DNA of 64,000 bases from Martinezella tropici. GTDB taxonomy: Bacteria > Pseudomonadota > Alphaproteobacteria > Rhizobiales > Rhizobiaceae. Below, in pieces: positions 9,293-17,770 of this stretch. The DNA lies in assembly GCF_008370325.1 (NCBI RefSeq), contig NZ_VNIP01000014.1:1-64000 (forward strand), given 5' to 3'. The notes beneath the pieces are model-generated. The model had not been told where the DNA came from. It searched no databases and was given only the letters and a program-made list of their open reading frames with translations. Both the position numbers and the translations under genes were made by a program. Every line of letters begins with the position of its first letter. Within the stretch, counting starts at the first letter, position 1.

Positions 9293-10567
9293 ATGAACGG
9301 CTCACCCTCAAAGGATCGTATCAAGGTCAAGGTGGTCGATTGCGACGTCCACCCGGTGCCTGAGAGCCTTGAAGCATTCACCGAGTTTTATCCGGAACCC
9401 TACCGCAGTCGGTACTTCACAAAACACGCGACAGAGGTTCCTCTTTCGTTCTTTCTTTACACCCCTCATCCAAATCTCGTGTCCTACGGCATGCAGGGAC
9501 CGGGTGGATATGCAACACCCCCAGGCAAGATGGGCGGTAGCGGTAGCGATCCCGACTATCTCGCCAAACAGCTTTGTGTTGATCACAGTACCGACTACTG
9601 CCTCTTTAATCCTTTGTTCTTCCGTGCGCGTCACTGGGATCCACAATGGGATTCTGCCCACTGCAGCGCGATCAACAACTGGCTGGCGAAGTGCTGGTTG
9701 GAAGGCAAGGCCAACGCACATGGCCGTTTTTACGGCTCCATCCAGGTATCAGCGATGGATCCAGAGGGTGCGGTCAGGGAGATCGAGAAGTGGGCGGGGC
9801 ATCCTGCTTTCAAGCAGATCTATTTCCTCGCCGATTCGGGGATTCCCTTTGGTCATCCGTCTCTCGAACCAGTTATGCGGGCGGCATCCAAGCACAATTT
9901 CCCCATTGGAACGCATCTGTTCCGGCACGCAGGCCTGCGCTCGATGACCCCGGTCGGCTTTCCTTCCTATCATGTGGAAGTGCTGCCCGAATGGATATTC
10001 ACCTATATCGGACACGTATCGAGCATGGTGTTTGGTGGTGTGTTCGAACGCTATCCGAATCTCAAGCTGGTCTGTATCGAAGGGGGCGCAGAGTGGGCAG
10101 GTCCAATGATATGGCGCATGGACCGCCATTGGGAACAGCTGGGGGCGGAAATTCCCCATCTCAAACGCAAACCGTCTGAAGTTATTCGAGAACACGTGCG
10201 CTTCGCCACGCAGCCGCTCTGTGAGCCAGAGGGGCAGGGCGATCTTCGTCGCTTCCTCGAATGGGGTTTGGCGGAAAACTGCATAGTATTTAGTTCCGAC
10301 TACCCACATTACGACTTTGACCCGGCCACGTGGGTGGCGAACCAGCTGCCATCTTCTTGGCGCGACCGCCTTATGGCGCAGAACGCCATTGAAACTTACG
10401 GACTGCCCGCCGAGCGTCCGCGCGACTATCTCGATGACATGGATGCAGGTGATCATCGCATGAGGGCTGGTGAAAAGCGGCAGCTCGCGCTGGCTCAGCT
10501 CGCGAATGGTCAACTTGGTGTCGCTGGAGCGCAATTCGATCGTACCGCAATCGAGTCTTCCGACTGA
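9293..10567 (+). CDS. Amidohydrolase-2 family protein (metal ligands present)
   Basis: A 424-residue TIM-barrel hydrolase or decarboxylase of the amidohydrolase-2 (ACMSD-like) family. The expected metal or catalytic residues are present: VDCDVHP near residue 13, the IGTHLFRH histidine, a further His in YIGHVSSM, and the Asp in IVFSSDYPHYD. The start is ATG 9293, six bases after AGGAGG at 9281-9286; the ATG at 9275 lies upstream of that site. Related proteins hydrolyse C-C bonds of ring-cleavage products or decarboxylate aromatic acids. The gene is followed by a Rieske ferredoxin and a second, degenerate amidohydrolase (10998), so the two may form a hetero-oligomer. Confidence 0.88.
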   Translation: MNGSPSKDRIKVKVVDCDVHPVPESLEAFTEFYPEPYRSRYFTKHATEVPLSFFLYTPHPNLVSYGMQGPGGYATPPGKMGGSGSDPDYLAKQLCVDHSTDYCLFNPLFFRARHWDPQWDSAHCSAINNWLAKCWLEGKANAHGRFYGSIQVSAMDPEGAVREIEKWAGHPAFKQIYFLADSGIPFGHPSLEPVMRAASKHNFPIGTHLFRHAGLRSMTPVGFPSYHVEVLPEWIFTYIGHVSSMVFGGVFERYPNLKLVCIEGGAEWAGPMIWRMDRHWEQLGAEIPHLKRKPSEVIREHVRFATQPLCEPEGQGDLRRFLEWGLAENCIVFSSDYPHYDFDPATWVANQLPSSWRDRLMAQNAIETYGLPAERPRDYLDDMDAGDHRMRAGEKRQLALAQLANGQLGVAGAQFDRTAIESSD

Positions 10568-10641
10568 TTGGTGCGCAGCCATAGTTGCCGGATGTCTAGA
10601 ACTCCGGCGAGGGCGAAATTTCATGGGAGGAATAGGACATT

Positions 10642-10995
10642 ATGACAAGCGGTTATGTTGTGGCTCGCGTTGATGAAATACCGCCAGGGACACATAAATT
10701 TGTATCGGTCGGAAAGTTTGGGATCGCCGTTTACAACGTAAATGGAGAATTCCGTGCGGTGACCAACTATTGCCCTCACAGGGGAGGCCCACTTTGCGTT
10801 GGGAAACGATACCCGATCGTAGAGTCTAGCGAACCTTATGACATCAAAGTGTCTGGAACGGACGAAATCCTGCGTTGTCCTTGGCATGGGTTGGAATTCG
10901 ACCTGCGTGATGGTCAAGCGGAGGTCGGGAAACTGCGAGTTCGCATGCACCAGGTGCGCGTAGAAAACGATCAAATCGTTCTCCAGGGAGTTTAA
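10642..10995 (+). CDS. Rieske [2Fe-2S] ferredoxin
   Basis: A 117-residue single-domain Rieske protein. The cluster ligands are Cys44-His46 in NYCPHRGGPLC and Cys79-His82 in LRCPWHGLEFD. Such small Rieske proteins carry electrons to aromatic or terpene oxygenases. GGGAGGA sits before the ATG and the stop is two bases before the next ATG, so translation is coupled to the second amidohydrolase. No catalytic oxygenase subunit is found in the window, so its electron acceptor is missing or encoded elsewhere. Confidence 0.92.
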   Translation: MTSGYVVARVDEIPPGTHKFVSVGKFGIAVYNVNGEFRAVTNYCPHRGGPLCVGKRYPIVESSEPYDIKVSGTDEILRCPWHGLEFDLRDGQAEVGKLRVRMHQVRVENDQIVLQGV

Positions 10996-10997
10996 TC

Positions 10998-12191
10998 ATG
11001 TCAAAAGAAGACGCCAAGCAGAAGATTGCTTTCGACGCCGCTGTGCATCCTCGGATGGCCTATCCCGAGCAGATCAACGAGTATACCGACGGCTGGTACA
11101 AGCAGCTCGTCTATAACCGTTCAAACCGCTTTTACAATCCGGTTCCGACTGGAGTGGCACCTTTCGGTGAATGGCTTGAGCAATCCCGTCCAACAAAAGG
11201 GGAAACCATCGCGACCGCGGCCGGAAACAGACCTATCTATGAAGCCGGCGCAGTGGCGGGGTTGGCACAGGACTTTCTGCGTAATAACGGCGTTCAGCGC
11301 GCCGTGCTGACGCCTATGCTTCGCGGCATCATCCCTGCCGCCGATCAGGGTAATGCAGTTTGTGCTGCCTATAATGACTGGCTTGCCGATACTTGGCTTG
11401 CTGAGACTGACGAGGATGTCGAGTTCCTCGGCACCATACGCGTCAACCCCATGGATTCCGCCTCGGCAGTTAAGGAAATCGAGCGCTGGGCCAGCAACGG
11501 CAAGATGGTGCAGATTGGCGTCCCCGTTGAGTCTCAGCATCCGTATGGTCAGCGCTACTTCCTCGATATTTGGGAAGCGGCTGCGGCTCACGGGCTCCCT
11601 GTGATCATCAAGTCCGAAGGCGCGATGGGCATCGATCTGCCCGTATCTATTCTTGGCACGCCGCGAACGCACATCGAGTACAGCATGATGCACCGCGATC
11701 GGTTCTTCCACCACGTCGCCAGCTTCATTGCCGAGGGTGTGTTCGATCGTTTCCCGGACCTGCGCATTATCTCCGCTGACGGTGGTTTCGACATGTTGGC
11801 TCCAGCAATCTGGCGAATGGACATGGACTGGCCGATTACCCGCACCGAAGTCCCTTGGGTGAAGAAAGCGCCGAGCGAATATCTTAAGAATCATGTCCGC
11901 TTCGTTGCCAGCAAGCTTGAAGGTCCGCCCGATTCACAGCCTGACACGGTAATCGAATGGGCACAAAGGACCGGAGCTGCAGATCTGTTGATTTACGGCA
12001 GCGGCTATCCGCTCTGGAGTGCGATGACACCGGATGAGCTTCTCCCTGCATTGAGCGCGGAAGATCGCGAGAGGATACTCTGGCGTAACGCCTATGACCT
12101 GTACGAGCCGCGGCTCGCTAAAATAACGAGTAGAGACACCGCTACCGCTAGATCGTCAGCGAGTACGCCGCACGATGTCCGGCCTTCCTAA
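10998..12191 (+). CDS. Amidohydrolase-2 family paralog lacking most metal ligands
   Basis: A 397-residue TIM-barrel protein clearly related to the 9293-10567 product (shared IWRMD, HVRF and GVF(E/D)R(Y/F)P(N/D)L blocks). Key residues are replaced: DCDVHP becomes DAAVHP, IGTH becomes VIIKS, and SSDYPH becomes GSGYPL. The catalytic metal site therefore looks absent, and the protein may be a structural or allosteric partner of the first amidohydrolase. It starts two bases after the Rieske stop and shares its Shine-Dalgarno region GGGAG. Alternatively it binds metal differently; nothing in the sequence decides this. Confidence 0.85.
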   Translation: MSKEDAKQKIAFDAAVHPRMAYPEQINEYTDGWYKQLVYNRSNRFYNPVPTGVAPFGEWLEQSRPTKGETIATAAGNRPIYEAGAVAGLAQDFLRNNGVQRAVLTPMLRGIIPAADQGNAVCAAYNDWLADTWLAETDEDVEFLGTIRVNPMDSASAVKEIERWASNGKMVQIGVPVESQHPYGQRYFLDIWEAAAAHGLPVIIKSEGAMGIDLPVSILGTPRTHIEYSMMHRDRFFHHVASFIAEGVFDRFPDLRIISADGGFDMLAPAIWRMDMDWPITRTEVPWVKKAPSEYLKNHVRFVASKLEGPPDSQPDTVIEWAQRTGAADLLIYGSGYPLWSAMTPDELLPALSAEDRERILWRNAYDLYEPRLAKITSRDTATARSSASTPHDVRPS

Positions 12192-12219
12192 GCATCCTCA
12201 AAATAATCAGGAGACAAAA

Positions 12220-12432
12220 ATGACGGTTGAGACAAAGAAGATTGTCGAAGTCGATCTTAAGCTTTGCGAGCGCCAAGGCGTCTGCATTGGTATCGCACCA
12301 TCTGTCTTCCAGTTTGGCAAAGACGGTCAGTTGGAGATTCTAGAGGCTGAACCGCCGGAAGACATGTGGGATGCGATCGAGGACGCGGCGGCTGCATGCC
12401 CGCTGAACGCAATCACTTTACGGAGTAAATAG
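12220..12432 (+). CDS. Small ferredoxin ([3Fe-4S]/[4Fe-4S] type)
   Basis: A 70-residue ferredoxin with Cys16 and Cys22 in CERQGVC and the C-terminal AAACPLNAI cysteine-proline motif. This is the pattern of one-cluster ferredoxins that pass electrons to cytochromes P450. ATG 12220 follows AGGAGACAAAA; an upstream in-frame ATG at 12175 lies inside the previous gene. The stop overlaps the spacer to the reductase (two bases), so ferredoxin and reductase are coupled. No P450 gene is visible in the window. Confidence 0.88.
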   Translation: MTVETKKIVEVDLKLCERQGVCIGIAPSVFQFGKDGQLEILEAEPPEDMWDAIEDAAAACPLNAITLRSK

Positions 12433-12434
12433 TG

Positions 12435-13619
12435 ATGGCTCGTCGCATCGCCATTGTAGGCGCTTCATTGGCTGGTGTCCGCACAATCAAGGCGTTGCGG
12501 CGAAAGGGCTTTGACGGGGATGTCGTCTTGATTGGCGAAGAGAACGAACTGCCGTATGATCGTCCTCCGTTGTCCAAGCAATTTCTGACATCAGATGATC
12601 CCGTCGCAGCAAAACTGTTGGAGCCAGAGAGTTTCTACGACTCAGTCGATCTGCGCCTTGGCGTCAGGGCGACTGGACTAAGCCTCCGAGACCAGTCGAT
12701 CGCTCTCAATGACGGCTCCCGTGTCTATGCCGACCATATCGTCATTGCCACCGGCGCTAACGCGCGCTCCCTGCCCGGACTTCCTGACAGCGATAGGGTC
12801 GCACGGCTTAGGACCATCGAGGATGCACGCCGGATCCGCTCTGCTTTCGCAAACGCAGAGCATATCCTTGTCGTTGGGGGCGGCTTTATCGGCTGCGAGG
12901 TGGCAGCCGCCGCCCGAAAGCGCGGTCTGGCGGTTACAATCATCGAGCCGGCATCCGCGCCGGTCATACGGGGCGTCGGGGCACTTGTAGGCGGCATAAT
13001 CGCCTCGCTGCACCGGGAACGCGGCGTCGACGTCCGGCTGGGGGTTAACGTGCGATCGGTTGATCAAGGTGTAGGTGGCTGCCTAGCAACGCTGAGCGAC
13101 GGAACACAGATCGAGACCAGCTTCATTGTGGTCGGTGTAGGGGCAGTGGCAGGCACCGGTTGGCTCCAAGGCAGCGGTCTGGATCTCAGCAACGGGGTCC
13201 TTTGCGACGCGCATTGCCGGGCGGTCGGTGGCGGCGGCCATGTGTGGGCTGCCGGAGACGTCGCAGCTTGGCCGAGTGGCCTATTCGGAGAGGTCCGGCG
13301 CATCGAGCATTGGACCAATGCGGCCGAGCAGGCGGGGTGCCTTGCCACAAACCTACTCGACAGCGATGCAGCGAGTGGGCACGATCCTGTGCCCTATGTC
13401 TGGTCGGATCAGTACGAGCATAAGATTCAGATTCTCGGTAGCGTCAATGGAGACGACGACACCAAGTTGCTCCAAGGAAGTATTGAAGACCTGCGCTTTT
13501 CACTCGCCTACTCGCGCGCCGGATTACTCCGCGGCGTCGTTGCCTTCGACATGCCTAGTGAGGTCGTGGCGATGCGGCCTCTTATCGCTGGACTGGCGCC
13601 GATGGCGAGCATGTCATGA
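12435..13619 (+). CDS. FAD-dependent ferredoxin reductase (paralog 2)
   Basis: A 394-residue NAD(P)H:ferredoxin reductase of the same subfamily as 2306-3493. FAD motif RIAIVGASLAGVRTIKAL at the N-terminus, NAD(P)H motif ILVVGGGFIGCEVAAAAR near residue 145, and GGHVWAAGDVAAWPSG near residue 265. It is the obvious partner of the ferredoxin two bases upstream. ATG 12435 is preferred to an overlapping GTG at 12432. The two reductases share long blocks, implying duplication or parallel import. Confidence 0.92.
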   Translation: MARRIAIVGASLAGVRTIKALRRKGFDGDVVLIGEENELPYDRPPLSKQFLTSDDPVAAKLLEPESFYDSVDLRLGVRATGLSLRDQSIALNDGSRVYADHIVIATGANARSLPGLPDSDRVARLRTIEDARRIRSAFANAEHILVVGGGFIGCEVAAAARKRGLAVTIIEPASAPVIRGVGALVGGIIASLHRERGVDVRLGVNVRSVDQGVGGCLATLSDGTQIETSFIVVGVGAVAGTGWLQGSGLDLSNGVLCDAHCRAVGGGGHVWAAGDVAAWPSGLFGEVRRIEHWTNAAEQAGCLATNLLDSDAASGHDPVPYVWSDQYEHKIQILGSVNGDDDTKLLQGSIEDLRFSLAYSRAGLLRGVVAFDMPSEVVAMRPLIAGLAPMASMS

Positions 13620-13745
13620 AAAAACTCAGCAGATGCGGCTGAACCGGAGCCGAAGCGTTTGACCGCCTCAAGGCAGAGGCGATGGACGATCAATATAAAG
13701 CCTTCTCCCACAGGGTGCGGGCAATCGAGAGAGCGGGTCCAAACG

Positions 13746-14591
13746 ATGACACAGCTATCCAACGCGAACGACCCGGCAGGAACGGGAAGTGACGCAAAGA
13801 TGGTCGGCGCCGATAAACTGCGGAGCCTTGCAACAGCCGAGAGTCCACGGGCTCTGGGCGGCTGGCTCACAGTTGCCTCCAGCGAATATCTAGCCGCCCT
13901 GTCGGCCTCTTCTTTGGATTACATCGGCATCGATTGCCAACATGGGCTCAGCAGTGAGGCCGACGTTGCGCGAATGCTGGTCGAAGCGGGTCCTTCGCCG
14001 GTCCCTCTGTTAGTGCGTGTGTCGGCCAATCGTACCGAACTGATCCAGCGCGTGATCGATGCAGGCGCCGACGGTGTGATCATACCGTTGGTCAACGATG
14101 CCGAGGAGGCTCGTTCGGCCGTGAGCGCGGTTAAATTTCCGCCAGAAGGCGTGCGCAGTTATGGCCCTGTAGCGCGTCACATTCCGCGTGAACCGGCAGA
14201 ATTGGCTCGCCGCGTGCTCGTCCTTGCTATGATTGAAAGCGAAGCGGGGGTAAAAAATGTCAATGAAATCCTGGCTGTTCCGGGGATCGACGGCGTCTAT
14301 GTCGGACCAGCCGACCTCGGCTTGTCGCTAGGCTTGGGTCACCAACAATTTCCTACGACCCCCCAACTCAGTGATGCGCTGAAAACGATTGCCGCCGCCG
14401 CCCATGGCGCTTCCAAAATCGCTGGACTTCACTCTGGAAGCGAGTTCTTTGTCGAGATGTATCGGTCCCTAGGCTTTACGCTACTTACGATGGGCATCCA
14501 CTCCTCGTTTGTTCTGGCTGGTGTGGAACGCGCTCTTGAACGCGTGAACGCGCCCAAAAATATCCTGTCCGGCACGTCACCTTACGGATGA
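13746..14591 (+). CDS. HpcH/HpaI-family aldolase
   Basis: A 281-residue class II pyruvate aldolase relative, which splits a 4-hydroxy-2-oxo acid into pyruvate and an aldehyde in aromatic or sugar-acid breakdown. Motifs are YIGIDCQHGL, PLLVRVSANRTELIQRVID, GADGVIIPLVN and MIESEAGVKN with VYVGPADLGLSLG, which contain the base, metal and substrate residues of the family. The frame opens earlier, but ATG 13746 starts just upstream of the fold. It ends the run of cluster enzymes before the porin and suggests the pathway finishes with aldol cleavage to pyruvate. Confidence 0.85.
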   Translation: MTQLSNANDPAGTGSDAKMVGADKLRSLATAESPRALGGWLTVASSEYLAALSASSLDYIGIDCQHGLSSEADVARMLVEAGPSPVPLLVRVSANRTELIQRVIDAGADGVIIPLVNDAEEARSAVSAVKFPPEGVRSYGPVARHIPREPAELARRVLVLAMIESEAGVKNVNEILAVPGIDGVYVGPADLGLSLGLGHQQFPTTPQLSDALKTIAAAAHGASKIAGLHSGSEFFVEMYRSLGFTLLTMGIHSSFVLAGVERALERVNAPKNILSGTSPYG

Positions 14592-14727
14592 AGCAAGCAG
14601 CGCGGGAGGCGCTGCGACGTTCCGTAGCCATAGGCAATATCAAGAAAAGCAACCAGGGAGTGGATTGGGAGATCCACGCTCGACACTAACAGCTGAGACG
14701 ATGATCAGATCTCGGGGGGAGCCGACC

Positions 14728-16317
14728 ATGCAGCATGATAAATTCACAGATAATAATCTGAACTGTTCTTCGACGATGCCGGCGAAGCGAATATTGAGAT
14801 CTGCGCTCTTTCTGGGAGCCGTAGCAATCATCATACCTTCACAAGCTTTTTCGCAGACTGTTGATCAGAAACAGGCGGGGATGAACGTTGTCAAAAAGCG
14901 CGAGCGTCATGCCCTCAAGGTGAAATCATTAGTTAATAATGACGAAGCCGCTGCGGCTGCCTTGAAGGCGTCTTCCTCCAGCCCAGCAATCTCCGCCGGC
15001 GATCAAGCTCTGATGCAAGCTCGATCGAAGACGGCTGCCCGTTTCGACAACTATCAGATCAAGGGGTTCAATATCCCTTACCCATCTTACTCGGACTCGC
15101 TTTTACAAGACTACGGCAGCATTCGTTCAAAGCTGGATGAATATGGGATCGGTATCGTCGGGGATGTGACGGCAATTGGCGCTTACAATCTTCTCGACGG
15201 TCCGCGAAGCGGGCCGGGGCCGGTCATGGCCGACGGGCGGCAGAGCGATCAGCAATTCTGGGGCCAGAAACTCTCTGGAACGAACTTTCTTCAAGCTGGA
15301 CTCTCCTTTGATACTGATCGTTGGTGGGGGGTGCCTGATGGCCAGATCGTCGTGATGGGTGTCAACACGGTTAGCAGTTGGCAGAACTACAATCCCAATC
15401 AGACGGCGGTCGCCGCTATTACCTGGTACCAAACCCTTTTTGACAAGTCTCTCGAACTGAAGTTCGGGATTCAGACAAATGAAAAAGAATGGGTCGGCAC
15501 GGTGATTGGTGGAAACATCGCGAATCCGATTGGAAGCAGCGCGGCGGTCCACTATGAGATGGGTCTGGGCCCCGTTCCGGCTGCTCAGCCATCGGCGAGG
15601 CTTAAGTGGAACATAACGGATAACATCTACGAACAGATCGGTGTGATGCGGAGCCTTCCCATCAACGGCCCCACCGGCAATCCGATCTACGACAACAGGA
15701 TCTACAACCCGTCCAACCTGGATTTTGACGTCCCCAACGGCGGTTTGCTGGCGATAAACGAAATTGGATACAAGACGGCTGCCTCTCCGGGCGTTCATTC
15801 CACTTGGCTGCGCGGCGGTATCATGTGGAATAATTCCGATTTCAACAATTTCGCTACCGGCCGCAAACAGTCTGGTGCGGTTGCGGGTTACCTCCTCGGC
15901 GATTATCAGCTGACGCAAATTGCTCCGGATTCGATATTTAGTGCGTATCGCGGCCTTTATGCAGGCGCAACGATGATGATGGGCGATGAGGACGTGCTGC
16001 CTTTCTTCGCGTCTTATGAAGCTCGTCTCTATGGCATCGGCCTCATGGATTCGCGACCGCAGGACATGATCAGCCTTTCTTACACCTACAATGATATCAG
16101 CAAATCGCTGGGGCGGCAGATCAATTCGTTTTCCAATTTGTCCGGGCTCTTTGCGAATTCTGCCAGTCAGACAGCCCAGCTCAGCTACACGGCCCATGTG
16201 ACCGACGGTGTGTCTGCAACGCTCGGTGTTGGTTACACGATGAACCCAAGTGTGACGCAAAGACGAGAAGATCGTAACGCTCTCAACGTCATCTTGGCGC
16301 TATTCATGCCGCTCTGA
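14728..16317 (+). CDS. OprB-like outer-membrane carbohydrate porin
   Basis: A 529-residue exported protein. After a short N-terminal stretch, AKRILRSALFLGAVAIIIP followed by SQAFSQ forms a signal peptide. The body is rich in Tyr/Gly/Asn beta-strand repeats (GTNFLQAGLSFDTDRWWG, QPSARLKWNITDNIY, HSTWLRGGIMWNNSDF) and ends in LALFMPL. This fits the OprB family, which takes up sugars or small hydrophilic solutes. ATG 14728 follows GGGGGGAG. It likely admits the substrate of the catabolic cluster. Confidence 0.82.
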   Translation: MQHDKFTDNNLNCSSTMPAKRILRSALFLGAVAIIIPSQAFSQTVDQKQAGMNVVKKRERHALKVKSLVNNDEAAAAALKASSSSPAISAGDQALMQARSKTAARFDNYQIKGFNIPYPSYSDSLLQDYGSIRSKLDEYGIGIVGDVTAIGAYNLLDGPRSGPGPVMADGRQSDQQFWGQKLSGTNFLQAGLSFDTDRWWGVPDGQIVVMGVNTVSSWQNYNPNQTAVAAITWYQTLFDKSLELKFGIQTNEKEWVGTVIGGNIANPIGSSAAVHYEMGLGPVPAAQPSARLKWNITDNIYEQIGVMRSLPINGPTGNPIYDNRIYNPSNLDFDVPNGGLLAINEIGYKTAASPGVHSTWLRGGIMWNNSDFNNFATGRKQSGAVAGYLLGDYQLTQIAPDSIFSAYRGLYAGATMMMGDEDVLPFFASYEARLYGIGLMDSRPQDMISLSYTYNDISKSLGRQINSFSNLSGLFANSASQTAQLSYTAHVTDGVSATLGVGYTMNPSVTQRREDRNALNVILALFMPL

Positions 16318-16392
16318 GCAGTTTTTTTCGAGCGATTATTCCCCTTATCTTAGGCAAAAAACTAATTTCCGGATTAATGTAGAGAAGGAAAA

Positions 16393-17409
16393 ATGGCGAT
16401 GAAGGCAGCCGTATTTCAGGCCGTTGGACTTCCACTTGAAGTCATTAGCATGGAGGATCCGAAGCCGGGCACCGGGGAGGTCGTTGTCAAGGTCGGGCGT
16501 TGCGGCATATGCGGAACCGATCTGCATATGACTGCACCCGGCGGAATGGCGCCGAGCCGCGGCAGCGTCATCGGCCATGAGATTTCGGGCGAGGTCATCG
16601 AACTTGGTAAAGGGGTGACTTCCCTTAAAGTCGGAGATCGTGTCGCCAGCCTTCCACTTAAAGGGTGTGGTCACTGCGGATCATGTCTCAATGGAGAACC
16701 CGTTTGGTGCGAGCGAGGCGCTGACTATCTCGGGGGAGGCTACGCTGAGTATGCAAGGGCTGGAGAACGGGAGTGCCTGCTTCTTCCCGCGGATCTCTCA
16801 CTCGCTGACGGCGCCCTAGTGGAGCCGCTTGCCGTCGCGCTGCATGGTGTCAGGATGGCACAGGGTCTGCCCGGGTCAACCGTCACGGTCATCGGCGCCG
16901 GTCCCATTGGTCTTTCTGCCATTTACTGGGCGCGTCGTTTCGGAGCGTCCCGAATCCAGGTCGTTGAGGGGAACGCTGCCCGTATTGAAATGGCGATGGC
17001 CATGGGAGCCCACAGCAGTCGCCCGCCGGCACCGTCGGACGGTCAGGACCTCGGTTCCGTCAAAGAAGAGGGTGCGGAATTTGTTTTCGAGTGTGTCGGC
17101 AAGCCAGGTCTTCTAAGCGCGGCGGTCGCGATGGTCCGTCCGCGGGGAACCGTTGTGTCACTGGGATTTTGTATGGCGCCCGAGCCTTTCGTAACAGCTC
17201 AAGCTGCGATGCGGGAAGTGGTTTTGAAATTTCCGATCCTATATTCGATGCGCGATTACGAGATCGCGCTTGACTCTCTCGCTGCTGGCCATGTCGAGCC
17301 ACGCGCCATGATCACAAACGTTGTCAGTCTGGATAGGCTCCCGGAAACCTTCGAGCAGTTGAGGAATCCAACCCACGAATGCAAGGTGATGATTGATCCA
17401 TGGGGTTGA
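16393..17409 (+). CDS. Zinc-dependent dehydrogenase (threonine/sorbitol dehydrogenase-like)
   Basis: A 338-residue medium-chain dehydrogenase. Catalytic zinc is held by GRCGICGTDLHM and GHEISGEVI; the structural zinc lobe is CGHCGSCLNGEPVWC. The nucleotide motif TVIGAGPIGLSAIYWARR lies near residue 165. The family oxidises polyols or secondary alcohols. It follows the porin by 75 bases and may belong to the same unit. It differs clearly from the dehydrogenase at 6129 in sequence and likely substrate. Confidence 0.88.
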   Translation: MAMKAAVFQAVGLPLEVISMEDPKPGTGEVVVKVGRCGICGTDLHMTAPGGMAPSRGSVIGHEISGEVIELGKGVTSLKVGDRVASLPLKGCGHCGSCLNGEPVWCERGADYLGGGYAEYARAGERECLLLPADLSLADGALVEPLAVALHGVRMAQGLPGSTVTVIGAGPIGLSAIYWARRFGASRIQVVEGNAARIEMAMAMGAHSSRPPAPSDGQDLGSVKEEGAEFVFECVGKPGLLSAAVAMVRPRGTVVSLGFCMAPEPFVTAQAAMREVVLKFPILYSMRDYEIALDSLAAGHVEPRAMITNVVSLDRLPETFEQLRNPTHECKVMIDPWG

Positions 17410-17442
17410 TCGACCACCATCTTGCCGGGAGAGGAACCTGCG

Positions 17443-17722
17443 TCAAGGCGCTGAGGGCAGTTGGGATTCTACGCCGGTCATGCTGATGGAGATATCCCAC
17501 AGCCGACGTGCGGCCCCCGTATCGCTCGCCCCGCTCGGCACGAGAGGCCTCTGTTGAGGGGCCTTTCAGCTCCTTGAAGTCGGAAGGCCCATAATAGCGA
17601 CCGGAGACCACGTCACCTGTCGCGGCGGGCAGCGTAGGCCATGAGCCTTTTCTCGCGTTGTTCAGGAACAGGCCTATGAGCGGGAATAGAAAGAGAGCTG
17701 GCCCAAGGTGGCGTGCGAGATC
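17443..17722 (-). pseudogene. Short-chain dehydrogenase tail, frameshifted and truncated
   Basis: On the minus strand NNARKGSWPTLPAAT then GRYYGPSDFKELKGP matches the C-terminal part of the SDR subfamily also seen at 2-349. A frame change then occurs near 17545, after which the second frame reads ARRLWDISISMTGVESQ to a TGA at 17443-17445. The Rossmann and catalytic parts are absent: homology fades at about 17720, just before the pyc leader. It is the decayed remnant of an oxidoreductase gene cut when the neighbouring DNA was joined. Confidence 0.75.
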
Positions 17723-17770
17723 TGTCGCGGCGACGACTGGATATTCAATTGTAATTTGAAGGACAGGTAT

